Assembly (NCBI GenBank): GCA_003131625.1
Contig: PKVY01000066.1
Coordinates: 105,429-142,034, forward strand
Length of the DNA stretch: 36,606 bases
Direction of reading: 5' to 3'
Source of the DNA: Acidobacterium sp.
GTDB taxonomy: Bacteria; Acidobacteriota; Terriglobia; Terriglobales; Acidobacteriaceae
Both the position numbers and the translations under genes were made by a program. Under the pieces are notes generated by a model. It saw only the letters and a list, made by a program, of their open reading frames with translations, was not told the DNA's origin and ran no database searches. Below, in pieces: positions 19,230-25,771 of the stretch. Numbering within the stretch: position 1 is the first letter of the stretch; the number at the start of each line of letters is the position of its first letter.

Positions 19230-19257
19230 TTATGGATGCGCCGCCCAGGGCGGGCGC
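19230..19257. repeat. TTATGGATGC plus palindrome GCGCCGCCC-A-GGGCGGGCGC (copy 2)
   Basis: Second copy of the element at 16056-16085: identical TTATGGATGC (19230-19239) merging into a GC-rich inverted repeat with the same CCC-A-GGG centre (one bulged C). It again lies immediately upstream of a minus-strand gene. Confidence 0.4.
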
Positions 19258-19342
19258 TACCTCTCCATTTCCATAGTAAAACGTCAATTCTGCAGACACC
19301 GGAAGCGCCGCGTTTGTTCCCGCTCCAGCCGGCAGACTCCTC

Positions 19343-19374
19343 TGTGCTACAATCTCATTGAGTTTGTGCTACAA
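19343..19374 (+). promoter_or_regulatory. Promoter/operator of TA module 2: two TGTGCTACAA repeats
   Basis: TGTGCTACAA occurs at 19343-19352 and 19365-19374, start to start 22 nt (about two helical turns). The first includes an extended -10, TGC-TACAAT (hexamer 19348-19353). The second ends one base before the GAGGAGG ribosome site. Paired direct repeats over a promoter suggest autoregulation by the antitoxin. Confidence 0.55.
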
Positions 19375-19387
19375 GAGGAGGGTGGCT

Positions 19388-19687
19388 ATGCCTGTAAATG
19401 CCGGCAAAAGGAAGCGCGCTCCCATGCCTCGTGGCATGTCGCGGCTCAAGATGCATGCCATGCGGACAATGGCTGAGGAAAAGGGCTTGCTGAATGGGAA
19501 AACGCAGATGCTGCGCGGGCGAATGCCTGAAACTCTGGTGCGAGCGGCCAGGAAGAACACTGGAATCGAGTCCGACACGGAGCTGATCCGGCTTGGGCTG
19601 GAGACGCTCGCAAATCAGGACAACTATGGAACCTGGCTAATGAGTCATTACGGCACCATCCCGCCGGGCGTCGATCTTGAGTACTGA
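19388..19687 (+). CDS. Putative antitoxin (ribbon-helix-helix-like C-terminal half)
   Basis: 99 aa. ATG 19388 (MPVNAGKRKRAPMPRGM) is preferred over an ATG 30 nt upstream because AGGAGG lies 6 nt before it. The N-terminal half is strongly basic (KRKR, RLKMHAMR) and could bind DNA. The second half (RMPETLVRAARKNTGIESDTELIRLGLETLA) has the strand-helix-helix spacing of a CopG/Arc fold. The acidic, aromatic tail (WLMSHYGTIPPGVDLEY) may bind the toxin. It overlaps the PIN gene by 11 nt. I do not recognise a named family; the antitoxin call rests on position, overlap and composition. Confidence 0.75.
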   Translation: MPVNAGKRKRAPMPRGMSRLKMHAMRTMAEEKGLLNGKTQMLRGRMPETLVRAARKNTGIESDTELIRLGLETLANQDNYGTWLMSHYGTIPPGVDLEY

Positions 19688-20234
19688 TCTAGCCGGCGCA
19701 CTGGCAAAACTTCAGCCCTCTTCCACTCGCCTCCAGCGGAGGGCTGATAACTCCCTTCAATTCTGCGATGCTGTGCTGCTGCCGGAACCAATCCTGTACG
19801 ACACGACGGTCTACATCGACGTGTTGCACGGCAAGCTATCGAACCATCTGAAACGCGAAATCGCCAGGCTGGAACCGTGGCACTGCTCCGTGACTGAATC
19901 GGAGATGACCTATCTCTGCGGTCGCCTCGACCCAGCTCACCCCGGAACCGCAGCGGTCGTCCGTGAGATCGGCAGCATCGTGGACCATTGGCCCCCCAGC
20001 CGCGTCCTCCTCCCCGACCGCGCAATCTGGCGCGAAGCCGCCATCCTCACCGGCATTCTCTCGCGTCTCCAAAATACCCGAGCCGAAGACCGGGGACGAA
20101 CTATGAATGATGCCCTGATTTTTCTGTCAGCCCTCCAACATGGGTGCACCGTGCTCAGCCGCAACGTCCGCGACTTCGACTTGCTGATGCAGCTGGTTCC
20201 GGCCGGAAAGGCCGTCTTTTACCGTATCCAGTAG
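19677..20234 (+). CDS. PIN-domain toxin (VapC-like ribonuclease)
   Basis: 185 aa from TTG 19677, which overlaps the antitoxin gene by 11 nt. The PIN core has acidic residues at the expected places: Asp42 (ILYDTTVYIDVL), Glu74/Glu76 (VTESEMTYL), Asp145 (MNDALIFLSA) and Asp166/Asp168 (VLSRNVRDFDLL). PIN toxins are Mg2+-dependent RNases that usually cut tRNA or rRNA. Residues 1-35 are low in predicted structure, and GTG 19773 would give a more usual 153 aa, so the start is uncertain; neither has a good ribosome site, in keeping with coupling to the antitoxin. The target RNA cannot be read from sequence. Confidence 0.8.
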   Translation: MSTDLAGALAKLQPSSTRLQRRADNSLQFCDAVLLPEPILYDTTVYIDVLHGKLSNHLKREIARLEPWHCSVTESEMTYLCGRLDPAHPGTAAVVREIGSIVDHWPPSRVLLPDRAIWREAAILTGILSRLQNTRAEDRGRTMNDALIFLSALQHGCTVLSRNVRDFDLLMQLVPAGKAVFYRIQ

Positions 20235-20273
20235 CTCACAGTCCCTTTCCCCACACCCCCACCTCCGCTGTGC

Positions 20274-20279
20274 TACCAT
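20274..20279 (+). promoter_or_regulatory. Extended -10 (TGC-TACCAT) upstream of the EF-G-like operon
   Basis: TACCAT preceded by TGTGC, about 310 nt before the EF-G-like start and about 10 nt before the GTG of the 99-codon frame at 20290. No -35 is evident. Confidence 0.4.
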
Positions 20280-20289
20280 CCCTGTTCCT

Positions 20290-20589
20290 GTGGACCAGGG
20301 ACCGGAGAAGCCGCGAAATCCCGCCTCCTCAGGACCGCTTTTTATGCCGGACGAGGACCGATCTCCCGAGCCTCCGGCACGCATCCGCCGCGCGCCGGTA
20401 CCCATCCCGCCTCGCACGAGACGCCCTCCGCGACGCCGTGTGGAAATCCCTGTGCCCGGTAAGCCTGTATCCGCCGTCACAGTGAGCATCCTGCTTTTGA
20501 TTTCTACTGGCCTGTTTTTGCCATGCGATACATTCACGGCTGCGCCCTGCGCACGCCGCGCACCTCGCTTTACAAGGAGCACTCCATGA
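20290..20589 (+). CDS. Possible small Pro/Arg-rich single-span protein coupled to EF-G-like gene
   Basis: 99 codons from GTG 20290, or 81 from ATG 20344. The first two thirds are Pro/Arg-rich (RRAPVPIPPRTRRPPRRR). One hydrophobic segment follows (SAVTVSILLLISTGLFLP), then a short basic tail. Two things support translation: the stop overlaps the EF-G-like ATG as ATGA (20586-20589), and the frame begins about 10 nt after an extended -10. Against it: no strong ribosome site and a composition that GC-rich chance frames can also give. No family recognised. Confidence 0.4.
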   Translation: MDQGPEKPRNPASSGPLFMPDEDRSPEPPARIRRAPVPIPPRTRRPPRRRVEIPVPGKPVSAVTVSILLLISTGLFLPCDTFTAAPCARRAPRFTRSTP

Positions 20590-22742
20590 AAGCCTATCCG
20601 GGAAGTGAGATCCGCAACGTAGCTGTAGTCGGGCATGCGCACAGTGGGAAGACCACGCTCGTCTCCGCTCTGCTGCATGCCGCCAAAATGACCCCCACCC
20701 TCGGTCGCGTCGAAGATGGATCGGCCGTCACCGCCTACGACGAGGAAGACGTCGCCCGCGGCACCACCATGCAGAACGCGCTGGCCTTCGCCGAATGGAA
20801 CGGCGTCAAGGTCAACTTCATCGACACTCCCGGCTTCCACATGTTCGTGCACGAAGCCCGCTGCGCCATGGCGCCCGTTGAGACCACTCTCGTCACCGTG
20901 AACGCCGTCACCGGCGTTGAGCCCATGACCGAGCGGGTCTGGAAGTACGCCGAAGAATTCAACCTGCCCCGCGCCCTGGTCATCAATCAGATGGACCACC
21001 CCCGGGCCGCGGCGTCCGCCGAATCGACACTGACTGCACTCACCGAGCGCTTCGGCCGCCAGTGCATCCCCGTCCAGCTGCCCATCGCGGACGGCAAAGG
21101 TTTTGAAGGCATCATCGATCTCGTCACCATGGAAGCCTTCTTCTACACGCCCGGCGGCGACGGCCACGGCAAGATCGGCGAAATCCCCGCGTCTCTGAAA
21201 GAACCTGCGCAGCGCGCGCACGAGACCCTGGTCGAGTTAGTCGCCGAAGGCAAAGACGAGCTGATGGAGGAGTATTTCCGCGAAGGCACTATCCCCGAGC
21301 AGCACCTCATCAGCGCTCTCCACGAAGCTATCCGCGAGGACCGCATCTTCCCGGTGCTCTATGCGAGCGGCCTCGCCAACGTCGGCACCGATCATCTTCT
21401 CGACTTCCTCAAGGTCTATGCTCCCGCGCCTGTCGAGCGCGAGCCGGTGGCCGCCCGCGCCGCCCTGCACGCCATGGCCGCCACCAACGGCGAAGCCGCC
21501 GTTGCGGCCAGCGCGGATCAGTCGCCCGAAATCGTCATGCGCAAGGTGTCCGACACCGAGCCCCTCTCCCTCTTCGTCTTCAAAACCATGACCGACCCCT
21601 TCGCCGGACGTATCAGCTTCTTCAAGATCTTTTCCGGCGTCCTCAAAAACGACGGCACCGCGCAGAACTACTCCCGTCGCACCGCGGAAAGATTCTCCCA
21701 CCTCTCCATCATGCAGGGTCGCACCGCCGTCGCCGTTCCCGAGCTCCACGCCGGCGACCTGGGCGCCGTCGCGAAACTCAAAGAAACTCTCACCGGCGAT
21801 ACCCTCGGCGACAAGAGCCACGAAATCTTCTACGAGCCGGTCACCTTACCCGAGCCCGCCATGACCTGGGCTATCGAACCCAAATCCCGCGCCGACGAAG
21901 ACAAGCTCGCCCCCGCCGTCCACAAGCTCATGGAAGAGGACCCGATGCTGCGCTTCTTCCGCGATGCCCAAACCAACGAATTCCTGATCGCCGCGTCGGG
22001 CCAGTCCCACATCGAGTCCCTCGTCAGCAAGCTGCGCCGCCGCTACCATACCGAAGTCACGCTCAAGGCTCCGCGGGTGCCCTACCGCGAAAGCATTCGC
22101 GGCCGCGCCGACGCCCAGGGACGCCACAAGAAGCAAACCGGCGGCCACGGCCAGTACGGTGACTGCAAAATCAAAATGGAACCGCTCCCTCGCGGCGCCG
22201 GCTTCGAGTTCGTCAACGATGTCTTTGGCGGAGCCATCCCGCGCAACTACATTCCCGCTGTCGAGAAGGGCATTCAGGAGTCAGCCGCCCGCGGCTACCT
22301 CGCCGGCTACCCCGTCGTCGACTTCCGCGTCACGGTCTACGACGGCAGCTACCACGACGTCGATTCCAACGAGCTCTCCTTCAAAATGGCCGGCCGCATC
22401 GCCTTCCGCAAATGCATGGAGCAGGCCAAGCCCACGCTGCTGGAACCCATCATGAGCGTCGAGATCGAAGCTCCGCAGGAATTTGCCGGCGCGTTGATGG
22501 GCGATTTGAACCAGCGCCGCGGTCGCGTCCAGGGCATGGACAGCCACGGAGCCACCAACATCATCCACGCCGAGGTGCCCATGTCCGAGATGCTCACCTA
22601 CGGCCAGACCCTCACCGCCGTGACCCAGGGCCGTGGCAGCTTCCACATGGAGATGAACCACTACGACATCGTCCCGCAGCTCATCGCGGACAAGATCGTC
22701 GCCAATGCCAAGAAGCCGACCGGCGACGAAGAGGAAGAATAG
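20586..22742 (+). CDS. Elongation factor G paralogue with altered G-motifs (FusA2-like)
   Basis: 718-aa translational GTPase with the full EF-G layout: G domain (about 8-290), domain II (about 350-440), and domains III-V (GGHGQYGDCKIKMEPL at about 521; the C-terminal MDSHGATNIIHAEVP region). The P-loop is GHAHSGKTT (16-24), switch I RGTTMQ (59-63), G3 DTPGF (80-84) and G4 NQMD (134-137). Canonical EF-G has GHxDxGKTT, RGITI, DTPGH and NKMD, so the catalytic His of switch II is Phe here and the G4 Lys is Gln. This fits the secondary EF-G class, whose members are often weak in ribosome-dependent GTP hydrolysis. ATG 20586 has AAGGAG 6 nt upstream; a longer frame from 20523 lacks one. Role may be recycling, stress or none in elongation (inference). 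Confidence 0.92.
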   Translation: MKAYPGSEIRNVAVVGHAHSGKTTLVSALLHAAKMTPTLGRVEDGSAVTAYDEEDVARGTTMQNALAFAEWNGVKVNFIDTPGFHMFVHEARCAMAPVETTLVTVNAVTGVEPMTERVWKYAEEFNLPRALVINQMDHPRAAASAESTLTALTERFGRQCIPVQLPIADGKGFEGIIDLVTMEAFFYTPGGDGHGKIGEIPASLKEPAQRAHETLVELVAEGKDELMEEYFREGTIPEQHLISALHEAIREDRIFPVLYASGLANVGTDHLLDFLKVYAPAPVEREPVAARAALHAMAATNGEAAVAASADQSPEIVMRKVSDTEPLSLFVFKTMTDPFAGRISFFKIFSGVLKNDGTAQNYSRRTAERFSHLSIMQGRTAVAVPELHAGDLGAVAKLKETLTGDTLGDKSHEIFYEPVTLPEPAMTWAIEPKSRADEDKLAPAVHKLMEEDPMLRFFRDAQTNEFLIAASGQSHIESLVSKLRRRYHTEVTLKAPRVPYRESIRGRADAQGRHKKQTGGHGQYGDCKIKMEPLPRGAGFEFVNDVFGGAIPRNYIPAVEKGIQESAARGYLAGYPVVDFRVTVYDGSYHDVDSNELSFKMAGRIAFRKCMEQAKPTLLEPIMSVEIEAPQEFAGALMGDLNQRRGRVQGMDSHGATNIIHAEVPMSEMLTYGQTLTAVTQGRGSFHMEMNHYDIVPQLIADKIVANAKKPTGDEEEE

Positions 22743-22758
22743 GAACGAGGAGGCGGCC

Positions 22759-22789
22759 GCCCTGGGTGCCACACCCCAGGGCTTGCTTT
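22759..22789 (+). terminator. Intrinsic terminator after EF-G-like gene
   Basis: Stem GCCCTGGG (22759-22766) / CCCAGGGC (22775-22782) with an 8-nt loop, then TTGCTTT. The T-run is short. The same TTGCTT serves as the -35 of the next promoter. Confidence 0.6.
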
Positions 22790-22811
22790 AGGTGTACACA
22801 TTGAGTACACT
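22783..22811 (+). promoter_or_regulatory. Promoter and GTACAC operator of TA module 3
   Basis: TTGCTT (22783-22788), 17-nt spacer, TACACT (22806-22811). GTACAC occurs twice (22794-22799 and 22805-22810), 11 nt apart, covering spacer and -10; the first lies in the self-complementary GTGTACAC. A Phd-type antitoxin bound here would block the promoter. Confidence 0.6.
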
Positions 22812-22831
22812 TCAGAAAGAGGTCGTCATGT

Positions 22832-23110
22832 ATGCCCGCCATCCGAGTCGGCGTGCGCGAGTTTCGCGAACGTATCGCCACTTTTCTTGAATCCGATAAG
22901 CCTATCGCCGTCACCCGTCGCGGGGAGACCCTCGGCGTTTATGTTCCCGCGCTTCGGAGGCATAAGGATACGGCCAGCTTCGCAGAGCTCCGTGCAGCCG
23001 CTGACCGGTTAGCCGAAGCTTTGGCCGATGTGGATGAGGAAGAGTTCGTCGCAGAGTTCAAAAAGCTGCGCCGCGCCGGCGCCCGAGATACACACAAGCG
23101 ATCGAAGTGA
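22832..23110 (+). CDS. Phd/YefM-family antitoxin
   Basis: 92 aa. The N-terminal half matches the prevent-host-death fold: IRVGVREFRERIATFLESDKPIAVTRRGETLGVYVP (a helix over a small sheet that binds DNA as a dimer). The charged C-terminal half (FAELRAAADRLAEALADVDEEEFVAEFKKLRR) is the likely toxin-binding helix. AAGAGG lies 9 nt before ATG 22832; an out-of-frame ATG at 22828 is ignored. The stop overlaps the toxin GTG by 4 nt (GTGA). Autorepression via the GTACAC repeats is likely. Confidence 0.88.
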   Translation: MPAIRVGVREFRERIATFLESDKPIAVTRRGETLGVYVPALRRHKDTASFAELRAAADRLAEALADVDEEEFVAEFKKLRRAGARDTHKRSK

Positions 23111-23550
23111 TCGTTCTGGACGCGAACATCATCATCCGCGCTGTTCTGGGCCGGCGGGTAAGACAGATCATCGAATCCTGGTCTGCGCAGGGAGTGCGCT
23201 TTTTCGCTCCAGATGATGCTTTTGCCGATGCCGAACGCTACCTGCCACTACTGCTTGCCAAGCGGAACCAGTTGGAATCCGAGGCTAAATCAGCCGTCGA
23301 ATACCTGCGCCTCAAAATTGAGGCGGTCGATGCGGATACCTACGCGCAGTTCCAGGACGAGGCGCGACAGCGACTGAGCCGCCGAGACGAGGAGGATTGG
23401 CCTGTCCTCGCTGCGGCTCTCGCGTTATCTTGCCCAGTGTGGACCGAGGACGCAGATTTCTTCGGTACCGGCGTTGCGGTTTGGACAACGAGCCGCGTGC
23501 AAATCTACCTGAAAGCTCGCGCAGCCGAACACGCCTCTCACCAGGAATAG
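23107..23550 (+). CDS. PIN-domain toxin (VapC-like)
   Basis: 147 aa from GTG 23107, overlapping the antitoxin stop by GTGA. PIN signature residues: Asp5 in IVLDANIIIRAVLG, Glu43 in ADAERYL, Asp94/Asp97 in RRDEEDWPVLAAALAL and Asp115/Asp117 in WTEDADFFGTGVAVWTT. All catalytic acids are present, so it is probably an active Mg2+-dependent RNase. It is unrelated in detail to the PIN toxin at 19677-20234 and has a different antitoxin type. A strong terminator follows 25 nt after the stop. Confidence 0.88.
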   Translation: MIVLDANIIIRAVLGRRVRQIIESWSAQGVRFFAPDDAFADAERYLPLLLAKRNQLESEAKSAVEYLRLKIEAVDADTYAQFQDEARQRLSRRDEEDWPVLAAALALSCPVWTEDADFFGTGVAVWTTSRVQIYLKARAAEHASHQE

Positions 23551-23575
23551 AGCACCTGCCATCGGCCTCAACAGC

Positions 23576-23605
23576 AAGGCCCGCCATTTCCGGCGGGCCT
23601 TCTGC
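23576..23605. terminator. Bidirectional terminator AAGGCCCGCC / GGCGGGCCTT
   Basis: Perfect 10-bp stem (23576-23585, 23592-23601) with loop ATTTCC, between the plus-strand PIN toxin and the minus-strand YIP1-family gene. The stem ends in AA/TT and TTCTG follows on the plus strand. Confidence 0.8.
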
Positions 23606-23623
23606 CTTTGCTGGCGCGGTTCA

Positions 23624-24373
23624 CTAAGAGAACATCGCGGGAAGCACTTTCAGGAGGATCGTCACCACGACCCACCATCCCCAAATGGCAACGGCCGCCT
23701 GCCCCTTCTTGATGTTGCCTACGATCGCGCAGCCGATAGTCAACAGCACCAGCGCCCAGATGGTGAAAATATCGACTGCCGTGCCCAGCGCGATCAGCGT
23801 CTTCGGCCAGTCGGTCGGCATGTAGTACCCGAGATTCGTCCCCACAAAATTTTTCAGGTTGAACGAATCCGGGTCCACAAACCACGTGGCGACAATCCCC
23901 AGAATTCCCTGGATCGCCCACGGCAGCGTCGCATACATCCACACCGCCAGCATTTGTCCAAACTTCGCCGTGCCCCCGAAGCCGAAATTCACAGTCGCCA
24001 TCAGAACGGCCGCCGCGATGATTGCCGAGATCAATCCCAGTATCGGCACACCCCAGAAGCTGTATTTCGTGATATTCGCGCCCATCGCGATCGCCTTGGC
24101 CTGCTGATCGGCGGGCAACTGCTCTATTCTTTGCTGCTGCGCCGGACTCTGATGCAGGATGTTGGTGTAGGTCTTTTCCCAGCCAATCTTCTGCTGGACG
24201 ACGTACCCGAAAGCCCCCGTGATGATCACTCCGATCAGCCACGGCATCCACCAGCTCGCGCTGCGCTTGATATCCGTAAATGTCTTGGAAGGAGAAACAA
24301 AAGCATCGACCACCCGCTGGATCTCGTTCAGCGGCGGAGCGGATGATTCGGGTTGAGCAACAGCATCGGCCAT
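23624..24373 (-). CDS. YIP1-family integral membrane protein
   Basis: 249 aa. After a soluble stretch (NEIQRVVDAFVSPSKTFTDIKRSASWW, the typical 'FxxPxxxFxxI' lead-in of bacterial YIP1 proteins) there are about five spans: WMPWLIGVIITGAFGYVV, ISAIIAAAVLMATVNF, FGQMLAVWMYATLPWAIQGI, FTIWALVLLTIGCAIVG and AAVAIWGWWVVVTILLKVL. Function in bacteria is unknown; eukaryotic relatives act in membrane traffic. CGGAGGAA ends 5 nt before ATG 24373. It is transcribed divergently from the DUF5715 gene and has its own promoter (24429-24457). Confidence 0.85.
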   Translation of the reverse strand: MADAVAQPESSAPPLNEIQRVVDAFVSPSKTFTDIKRSASWWMPWLIGVIITGAFGYVVQQKIGWEKTYTNILHQSPAQQQRIEQLPADQQAKAIAMGANITKYSFWGVPILGLISAIIAAAVLMATVNFGFGGTAKFGQMLAVWMYATLPWAIQGILGIVATWFVDPDSFNLKNFVGTNLGYYMPTDWPKTLIALGTAVDIFTIWALVLLTIGCAIVGNIKKGQAAVAIWGWWVVVTILLKVLPAMFS

Positions 24374-24428
24374 AGCAATTCCTCCGGAAATTCCTGCGTG
24401 ATTCTCTGCCTTCTCGCGATTTCCAGGA

Positions 24429-24457
24429 ATTGTACTCCCCGCCCCGCCCAGCCAGAA
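24429..24457 (-). promoter_or_regulatory. Promoter of the YIP1-family gene
   Basis: Minus-strand TTCTGG (24452-24457), 17-nt spacer, TACAAT (24429-24434), giving a leader of about 50 nt before ATG 24373. The -10 is near consensus, the -35 fair. Confidence 0.5.
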
Positions 24458-24626
24458 TGAAAATCGCAGCCGCGCGAACCTCTATCCTCAAGACCTGTCA
24501 CCGCTTCCAGCCGTTCACTGTCCGCTTCAACCGCTGGCCTGTTGCCTCCCTGTGATCCCGCTACTTTTCTCCCGCCTTCGGGTCAGGTACTCTGGTATTG
24601 CTTTTATTGACAACCCCGGACCCCCG

Positions 24627-25583
24627 ATGCGCATCCGTTTCTCCCTCGTCTCTGCGGCCGGCTTTCTGCTGGCGCTGCCTGTTCTCGCCTCTACCGTGAG
24701 CCCTGCCGCTCCCATGCATCGTCGGCATGCGCATCACGCGCGCGCCACAACTTCGCAGTGCGGCCGGGTTGCCGGCCACGCGAGTCACACCGTCCTCGCC
24801 AACCCCGCCGCAGTGCCCTGCCGTGTTGCAGCCGCGCCTCTCGCTCCTGTCCAGACGCCCGCCGATCCTGTCTCGCAACTCGACGCCGCTACTGCGCAAC
24901 CCCTGCCGAGCCCCGCCAACCTGGCCCCTGTCACCCGCGTCCGCGCTTCCGCCTCCCGGCCCCGCGCCAGGATGGCCCGCGCCCGTTTCGTCCCGCCGCT
25001 GCGCGGCTCTCTCGAATCCCTGATGCGCCAAAATGAGCGCGACGAAGCGGAGGGTTTGATTCGCATCGAAAACGACGCCCAGCTCGAGCAACTTGAGGCC
25101 GGCCGGGACATCGTCCCTGTGCCCGCCAGCTACTCGCTGCGCGTGAATCCCGATCTGCCCGTCAACCGACGCTACTGCCGCCCCTGGACCGCCCACTTCC
25201 TCACTGACCTCGCGCGCAACCACTACGCGCGCTTTCATCGCTCCCTGCAGGTCAACTCCGCTGTCCGCACCGTCGAGTACCAGCGCTCCTTGATCGCGAT
25301 CAACGGCAACGCCGCCCCCGCGGATGGCGACATCGCTTCTCCTCATCTCACCGGTGCCGCCGTCGACATCGGCAAGAAGGGCATGTCCTTCTCTGAGCTG
25401 TCCTGGATGCGCGCCTGGCTGCTCCCTCTGCAAACCACCGGCAAAATCGACGTCGAAGAGGAGTTCTACCAGTCCTGCTTCCACATCACCGTCTACCGCG
25501 GCTACGCGCCGCCCCCTCCGCCTCGTATGATCGCGCACCGCCGCCACACATCGACCACCCTGCTCGCCACCGGCGTGCACTAA
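24627..25583 (+). CDS. Secreted DUF5715 / peptidase M15-like protein
   Basis: 318 aa from ATG 24627. This start begins a clear signal peptide (MRIRFSLVSAAGFLLALPVL-AS); 25 further in-frame residues upstream would spoil it. Residues 30-125 are a His/Ala/Pro-rich disordered linker. The C-terminal domain resembles VanY/M15 zinc peptidases: NSAVRTVEYQRSL (209-221), SPHLTGAAVDIG (238-249) with His240 and Asp247, and CFHITVY with His286, the three expected metal ligands. M15 enzymes trim peptidoglycan stem peptides; a periplasmic wall-remodelling role is inferred. A possible promoter is TTTTCT (24565-24570)-N17-TACTCT (24588-24593). The ribosome site is weak. After its stop comes the structured region at 25584-25939. 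Confidence 0.82.
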   Translation: MRIRFSLVSAAGFLLALPVLASTVSPAAPMHRRHAHHARATTSQCGRVAGHASHTVLANPAAVPCRVAAAPLAPVQTPADPVSQLDAATAQPLPSPANLAPVTRVRASASRPRARMARARFVPPLRGSLESLMRQNERDEAEGLIRIENDAQLEQLEAGRDIVPVPASYSLRVNPDLPVNRRYCRPWTAHFLTDLARNHYARFHRSLQVNSAVRTVEYQRSLIAINGNAAPADGDIASPHLTGAAVDIGKKGMSFSELSWMRAWLLPLQTTGKIDVEEEFYQSCFHITVYRGYAPPPPPRMIAHRRHTSTTLLATGVH

Positions 25584-25585
25584 AC

Positions 25586-25616
25586 TTGATCCGAACTTCG
25601 GTCGATTTGCTAAACT
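25586..25616 (+). promoter_or_regulatory. Candidate plus-strand promoter facing the small-peptide gene
   Basis: TTGATC (25586-25591), 19-nt spacer, extended -10 TGC-TAAACT (hexamer 25611-25616). Transcription would start near 25624, at the first base of the hairpin at 25624-25652, and run antisense to the 34-codon frame. The TGC-TA extended -10 is the form seen elsewhere in the window. Prediction only. Confidence 0.4.
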
Positions 25617-25623
25617 GAACTTG

Positions 25624-25652
25624 CTTCCGGAAGGATACGACCCTCCCGGAAG
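25624..25652 (-). terminator. 11-bp hairpin after the small-peptide gene
   Basis: Minus-strand arms CTTCCGGGAGG (25652-25642) and CCTTCCGGAAG (25634-25624) pair over 11 bp with one G-U wobble around a 7-nt loop, starting 6 nt after the TAG. The downstream tract has some T (CAAGTTCAGTTT) but no clean run. In the opposite strand the wobble becomes an A-C mismatch, favouring a minus-strand RNA. Confidence 0.55.
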
Positions 25653-25658
25653 GTTCTG

Positions 25659-25763
25659 CTACCTCATCAGCAGCAGGAGTACCAACGAGACGATTGCCAG
25701 TACTAGCCGCCTGTCGACGGCCAGTGTGATTTGCAACCGCATACGGGATGATTTCTCATCCAA
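25659..25763 (-). CDS. 34-aa single-span membrane peptide, unknown function
   Basis: Minus-strand frame from TTG 25763 to TAG (25659-25661). AAAGGAGG, a near-perfect Shine-Dalgarno, ends 8 nt before TTG, the best ribosome site in this part of the window. The peptide has a charged head (MDEKSSRMRLQ), then ITLAVDRRLV, then a hydrophobic run (LAIVSLVLLLLMR) ending on Arg. Size and build resemble type I toxins and other stress membrane peptides (TisB- or Ldr-like in form only; no sequence likeness claimed). An ATG 4 nt later in another frame gives only 18 non-hydrophobic residues. It sits between two convergent genes, is preceded by a structured RNA and followed by a hairpin. No known family recognised. 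Confidence 0.5.
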   Translation of the reverse strand: MDEKSSRMRLQITLAVDRRLVLAIVSLVLLLLMR

Positions 25764-25771
25764 GGGCCTCA

